Part shown: positions 6,062 to 9,080 of the stretch, one piece after another
Numbering within the stretch: the stretch's first letter is position 1
How the letters are laid out: each line of letters opens with the position of its first letter
Source of the DNA: Promethearchaeota archaeon
GTDB lineage: Archaea > Asgardarchaeota > Lokiarchaeia > Sigyniarchaeales > SOKP01
Direction: 5' to 3'
Assembly (NCBI GenBank): GCA_004524385.1
Contig: SDNM01000047.1
Coordinates: forward strand, 1-9,080
Length of the DNA: 9,080 bases
Notes under the pieces: generated by a model
What the model saw: the letters and a program-made list of their open reading frames with translations, nothing else
Databases searched by the model: none
What the model was told of the DNA's origin: nothing
Program-made: the position numbers and the translations under genes

Positions 6062-8065
6062 ATGTCACAGATAAATGGTGTTATTGTCCCTTCAATTATA
6101 TTTTTTGATGAAAACTCTAAAATAGATATTCAACTAACATCATTTTTATTTCAGCACCAGTTCTTAAATGGAGCTAATGCAATCTTAATTTTTAATATGG
6201 AGGAGTATTTTGCAGATAATATTGATCAACAAATAAAACTCATTAAAGAAGCATATAAAGTTACAGATGATAAAATTCCGGTAATATTTGCTGTTAGCGG
6301 AAGTAAATTAGAAGATATTATTGATAAAATTGAAGATTTAGGAAGAAAATTCAATAAGCTTAATTTTATCATAGCACCACAATTCTCGGAAAAAAGGAAA
6401 TCTAGTGAATTAAAATCATATTTTGAAAATATCTTAAGTTCTTTAACACTTAATAATCCTATTTTTTTATATAACAATCCCGTTCAGTTTGCTGGCAACG
6501 AAATTACACCCGAGGTTTTGAGTAATTTAGTAGAATTTCCAAATCTTAAAGGCATAATTGATGCGTCCGATAAAATTAGTTTTTATAAAGCTAATATTAA
6601 TCTTTTAAATGAGGATTTTTCAGTTTTATGCAGTAATCCTGCTAAATTTTCTACTTTTCTTCAATTAATTCCAAAAAATAAACGAAAATCTTCTGGGATC
6701 GTATCTAGTATAGGGAATTTAGTAAATTTATGTGCTAAATTATTTAAAGCAGCACTCGAGGATAATATTTTAGAAATAATTCAAATACAAGAGATATTGG
6801 ACGATATTAGGGATAAAATTTATTATAAATCTGAAAAAGGACAAAGATTTTTAGGATTAAAATACGCTTTTCTTTATTTATATAGGGATTTATTGTCCAT
6901 TGAATTAGACAATTTCCAAATTGACCTTGATAAAACAAGGAAAGATGTAATTGAAGCAACTGTCCATTATTTAATAAACCAAAAGCATATATATCAATTA
7001 TTTTCCATAAATAAAGAAGAAATCTATCGATTAGACGAAATAATTAATCTTTTTTCAGATATTCCTATTTTAAATGAACAGGGTAAAATTAAGAAGATTA
7101 AAGGTCCACTTCATGGTACGTTTAATACAAATTATAGAGTAAATTTCGAAGATTCACAATACATTTTCAGATTTCGAACTTCAGAATCATTCCCGTACGA
7201 GAATATAGCGAAGGAAAAACTATTGTTTCCCTTTTTAGGAGATCTTAATCCTAGCTTTTTCAAAAAAATTGATGAAATCATAAAATCAGGAACAGGAAGT
7301 TATATTTTTAATAAACATAAACCACCTAAAGTTCCTATAGGAAATTTGATTTATTACGATGAAACTAAACAAAAAATCCCTTATATATTCACTATAATTG
7401 ATTATATACATGGAAAACCAATGAATCAGATAATAGAGCAATATTTAGAAGAAAATCACAGTATAACAACCACAAAATTTTTAAATTTATTTAGTAATTT
7501 AGGAGAAATTTTAGCTAAATTACACGAAATTAAATTCGATTCGTTCTATGAAAAAATAACAGACATAGGATCTAAAAGAAAAAAAACTTGGTTTGAAATA
7601 ATTAATGCAGAATTAGAATCTGAGATTCAAGAGGCGAAAAAGAGTAAATTGGAATATAATAAAGAAATAAACGATTATTTTAGGGATAATATCGCATTAA
7701 TTGAAGAGGAGACCGAAGCTGTGGTATTACATAATGATTATCAGTCCCAAAATATAATCGTAAAGGATGAATCAGGAATTATTCGAATAAATGGACTAAT
7801 TGATTTCGATGATTGGCGGATAGGGGTACGTGCTCTGGATTTTGTCAAGTTTAATCTTCAAACTTTAAACCCACTGGGAGAAATAAAATTAAAGGAAGCA
7901 TTTTTCGATGGTTATGCTCGATATTGGAACCATACAATAGATAAAAAATTTGAAAAAAAAATTGAAATCTATACCCTTTTATGGCTTTTAAAGGTCTATA
8001 ACTCTGAGGATACCAAGTATAAACCTTACTTATTTGAAATAAAAAAAATTTTAGACATCAATTAG
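6062..8065 (+). CDS. Fusion of an inactive-looking DapA-like aldolase domain and an APH/choline-kinase-type phosphotransferase
   Basis: The product has 667 residues in one unbroken frame. Residues 1 to about 285 follow the DHDPS/N-acetylneuraminate lyase TIM-barrel pattern: GVIVPSIIFFDENSKID at the start, a PVIFAVSG strand, and FLYNNP (135-140) keeping the family Tyr137. The Schiff-base lysine of GIKDSS is replaced by Ile166 in GIIDAS (164-169), and the GTTGE substrate loop by FNMEEYF (44-50), so normal aldolase chemistry is unlikely. Residues about 286-340 form a probable helical linker. From about 340 an APH-type kinase domain follows: a nucleotide loop near GPLHGTFNTNYRV (348-360), GEILAKLHEI (481-490), catalytic loop HNDYQSQN (557-564) with Asp559 and Asn564, and metal-binding IDFDD (580-584) with Asp593 downstream. 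The kinase half looks intact. The substrate is unknown; the dead barrel may bind it. ATG 6062 has no SD. The 3' end overlaps the convergent VOC gene by 15 bases. Domain calls are strong; the biochemical role is open. Confidence 0.85.
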   Translation: MSQINGVIVPSIIFFDENSKIDIQLTSFLFQHQFLNGANAILIFNMEEYFADNIDQQIKLIKEAYKVTDDKIPVIFAVSGSKLEDIIDKIEDLGRKFNKLNFIIAPQFSEKRKSSELKSYFENILSSLTLNNPIFLYNNPVQFAGNEITPEVLSNLVEFPNLKGIIDASDKISFYKANINLLNEDFSVLCSNPAKFSTFLQLIPKNKRKSSGIVSSIGNLVNLCAKLFKAALEDNILEIIQIQEILDDIRDKIYYKSEKGQRFLGLKYAFLYLYRDLLSIELDNFQIDLDKTRKDVIEATVHYLINQKHIYQLFSINKEEIYRLDEIINLFSDIPILNEQGKIKKIKGPLHGTFNTNYRVNFEDSQYIFRFRTSESFPYENIAKEKLLFPFLGDLNPSFFKKIDEIIKSGTGSYIFNKHKPPKVPIGNLIYYDETKQKIPYIFTIIDYIHGKPMNQIIEQYLEENHSITTTKFLNLFSNLGEILAKLHEIKFDSFYEKITDIGSKRKKTWFEIINAELESEIQEAKKSKLEYNKEINDYFRDNIALIEEETEAVVLHNDYQSQNIIVKDESGIIRINGLIDFDDWRIGVRALDFVKFNLQTLNPLGEIKLKEAFFDGYARYWNHTIDKKFEKKIEIYTLLWLLKVYNSEDTKYKPYLFEIKKILDIN

Positions 8066-8632
8066 ATTTTTAAGATCACTAATTAACTTGTTAATCTCTT
8101 CTTTATCCATATCAAAACTTACCTTCCCTCCTCCTGGATGCTTAAAAGTAAGTTCATATTTATTATTCTTCTTAGATACCATCCATTTTTTCCCTTTTTC
8201 CATTAAGTCTGAAGGAGCAAGCCAATCATCAGGGTTAAATTCTGCAATTTGGATTAATACACCAAATGCGTCTCTGGGATGTATAAAAAGCTCTTTCCAA
8301 GCGTCACCTAGAACTCTATAATCAAAATAAGGTATACCTTTTTCTTCTAGCATTTTTCTTGTCCTCTCGATATCGGGAGTCTCTAGATTTATATGATGTA
8401 CTCCTTCTCTTTTCTTTAAAAAATTACTTAGAAAGCTGCCTTCACCAAGAGGTTTTATCAGTTCAATTCTTGAAAGATCTCCAAATCTTAAAATCTCCCA
8501 GTAATATTTTAAATACTTATCACGTCCATGCGACCCTTTAGTGGCGCCTAAAATCTTTGTAAAAAAATCATAGGCTTTAGAAAAATTATCGTTTTTGACT
8601 GCTAATGAAATATGATCAATTCTTGAAATCAT
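8051..8632 (-). CDS. VOC-superfamily (glyoxalase/methylmalonyl-CoA epimerase-like) protein with C-terminal extension
   Basis: Residues 1 to about 131 form two beta-alpha-beta-beta-beta modules of the vicinal oxygen chelate fold. RIDHISLAV (4-12) brings metal ligand His7, SRIELIKPLGEGS (54-66) Glu57, GVHHINLETPDIE (77-89) His80, and GVLIQIAEF (124-132) Gln128. Spacing and surrounding motifs (FLKK...GVHHI, FIHP...GVLI) follow methylmalonyl-CoA epimerase, whose ligands from the Propionibacterium enzyme are His, Gln, His, Glu. Here the Gln and Glu are exchanged, so four plausible ligands remain. A tail of about 60 residues (132-193), including GKKWMVSKKNNKYELTF, HPGGGKVSFDMDKEE and a final helix, is not part of the common 130-150 residue epimerase. 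Substrate may therefore differ; glyoxalase or dioxygenase relatives are alternatives. ATG at 8632-8630 is the only start consistent with the fold. No SD is seen. It overlaps the 3' end of the fusion gene and diverges from the phosphatase gene. Confidence 0.85.
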   Translation of the reverse strand: MISRIDHISLAVKNDNFSKAYDFFTKILGATKGSHGRDKYLKYYWEILRFGDLSRIELIKPLGEGSFLSNFLKKREGVHHINLETPDIERTRKMLEEKGIPYFDYRVLGDAWKELFIHPRDAFGVLIQIAEFNPDDWLAPSDLMEKGKKWMVSKKNNKYELTFKHPGGGKVSFDMDKEEINKLISDLKNLIDV

Positions 8633-8655
8633 AATTATAATTAAATTCTCTTAAT

Positions 8656-8673
8656 GATTTATATTTTATATTG
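8656..8673. promoter_or_regulatory. Putative shared TATA region between two divergent genes
   Basis: The 63-base spacer 8633-8695 has one long A/T stretch at its middle, GATTTATATTTTATATTG. Its centre is about 33 bases from the minus-strand VOC start and about 31 from ATG 8696, suitable for near-leaderless transcripts in both directions. On the + side a partial SD, AGGAT (8682-8686), lies nine bases before ATG 8696, which would favour a slightly earlier start there. Confidence 0.35.
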
Positions 8674-8695
8674 AAAATAATAGGATCATTTGTGA

Positions 8696-9080
8696 ATGTC
8701 AGATTATAATAAAGAGTTATCTGTAGCTATAGAAATTGTTAAAAAAGCTTCTGAAATCACAGAATGGTTTAGAAAATCTGGGTTTGAAATCTTTGAGAAA
8801 GACGACTCGAGTCCTGTAACCATCGCCGATTTTGCCTCACAAATCTATATAACCTTAAAATTAAAAGAATTATTTCCAAAGGATCAAATTATTGCAGAAG
8901 AAGACGAGATTTCTTTAATTGATGATAAAGTGATAAAGGCTATTAGAGACTGTTATCGGGATTTAAATATTAATGATATAGGAGAATTGAAAGGAATTTT
9001 AAATTATAGAGGTCAGCCCTCTGACCGGTTTTGGAGCATTGATCCCGTGGATGGGACGATGGGCTATAAGAAAAATTTAC
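8696..9080 (+). CDS. Hal2/SAL1-type 3'(2'),5'-bisphosphate nucleotidase, N-terminal part (3' end outside window)
   Basis: The frame opens at ATG 8696 and runs off the window after 128 residues. It belongs to the inositol monophosphatase superfamily of Mg-dependent, often Li-sensitive phosphatases. Visible are DDSSPVTIADFASQ (36-49), with Asp45 matching the first metal Asp in the SPVTxxDYAxQ motif of Hal2. AEED (67-70) follows with the metal-binding Glu, and RFWSIDPVDGT (111-121) carries two metal aspartates (116 and 119). About 42 residues separate the EED and FWSIDP motifs. That is longer than I recall for simple inositol monophosphatases and closer to yeast Hal2 and plant SAL1, which convert PAP to AMP. 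The usual DGTKGF is DGTMGY here. The C-terminal metal Asp lies beyond the edge. The superfamily is certain. The PAP phosphatase role is likely but not proven; CysQ-like or inositol phosphatase activity is possible. Confidence 0.88.
   Translation, partial: MSDYNKELSVAIEIVKKASEITEWFRKSGFEIFEKDDSSPVTIADFASQIYITLKLKELFPKDQIIAEEDEISLIDDKVIKAIRDCYRDLNINDIGELKGILNYRGQPSDRFWSIDPVDGTMGYKKNL

Noticed and set aside
8088..8541. Plus-strand open frames opposite the VOC gene
   Set aside because: The minus strand encodes an unmistakable VOC fold; these frames are complements of its codons.
8692..8694. GTG as an alternative start for the phosphatase gene
   Set aside because: It is out of frame with the phosphatase and meets a TAA five codons later.
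1..9080. Possible tRNA, rRNA, CRISPR array, insertion sequence or origin
   Set aside because: No cloverleaf-like GC-rich segment, regularly spaced repeats, transposase motifs or terminal inverted repeats were found; the spacers are short and AT-rich.

Overview
The window is AT-rich and appears to be archaeal chromosome. It begins inside an archaeal-type SRP54 gene and carries a TrmY/DUF358 relative and a stand-alone AMMECR1 protein. Spacers contain TATA-like stretches at distances that suit archaeal promoters, and several starts lack a Shine-Dalgarno (SD) site, as in leaderless transcripts. Low GC, lysine- and isoleucine-rich proteins and a Hal2-like phosphatase would fit an Asgard archaeon such as a Lokiarchaeia member. 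That lineage is an inference, not something the sequence proves.

Left block (1-2806, all +): the 3' part of srp54, a strongly diverged TrmY-like gene starting at TTG 15 bases later, and a complete dihydroorotase (pyrC) starting 1 base after that. The spacing implies one transcript. Centre (2876-5016, +): an AMMECR1-domain protein with a clear SD, then a complete amidase-signature hydrolase 38 bases downstream. A hairpin followed by a T-rich tract (5077-5109) lies after the amidase. Next comes a minus-strand gene (about 5131-5847) for an uncharacterised TIM-barrel, aldo/keto-reductase-like protein. Its true N-terminus extends past the first conventional start codon and is blocked by an apparent start-codon or frameshift problem.

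Right block: a divergent + gene (6062-8065) encodes a 667-residue fusion of a DapA-like aldolase domain, which has lost the Schiff-base lysine, and an APH/choline-kinase-type domain with intact catalytic motifs. It overlaps tail-to-tail by 15 bases with a minus-strand VOC (glyoxalase/methylmalonyl-CoA epimerase-like) gene with an extra C-terminal module. A 63-base divergent spacer separates this from the start of a Hal2/SAL1-type 3'(2'),5'-bisphosphate nucleotidase, cut by the window edge.

The genes do not form one obvious pathway. They mix housekeeping (protein targeting, pyrimidine synthesis, tRNA modification ancestry, nucleotide phosphate turnover) with uncharacterised enzymes. The least ordinary items are the aldolase-kinase fusion, the TrmY relative without its SAM-knot motifs, and the disrupted start of the TIM-barrel gene. 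No RNA gene, mobile element, CRISPR array or origin was recognised, and no gene-free stretch exceeds about 215 bases.
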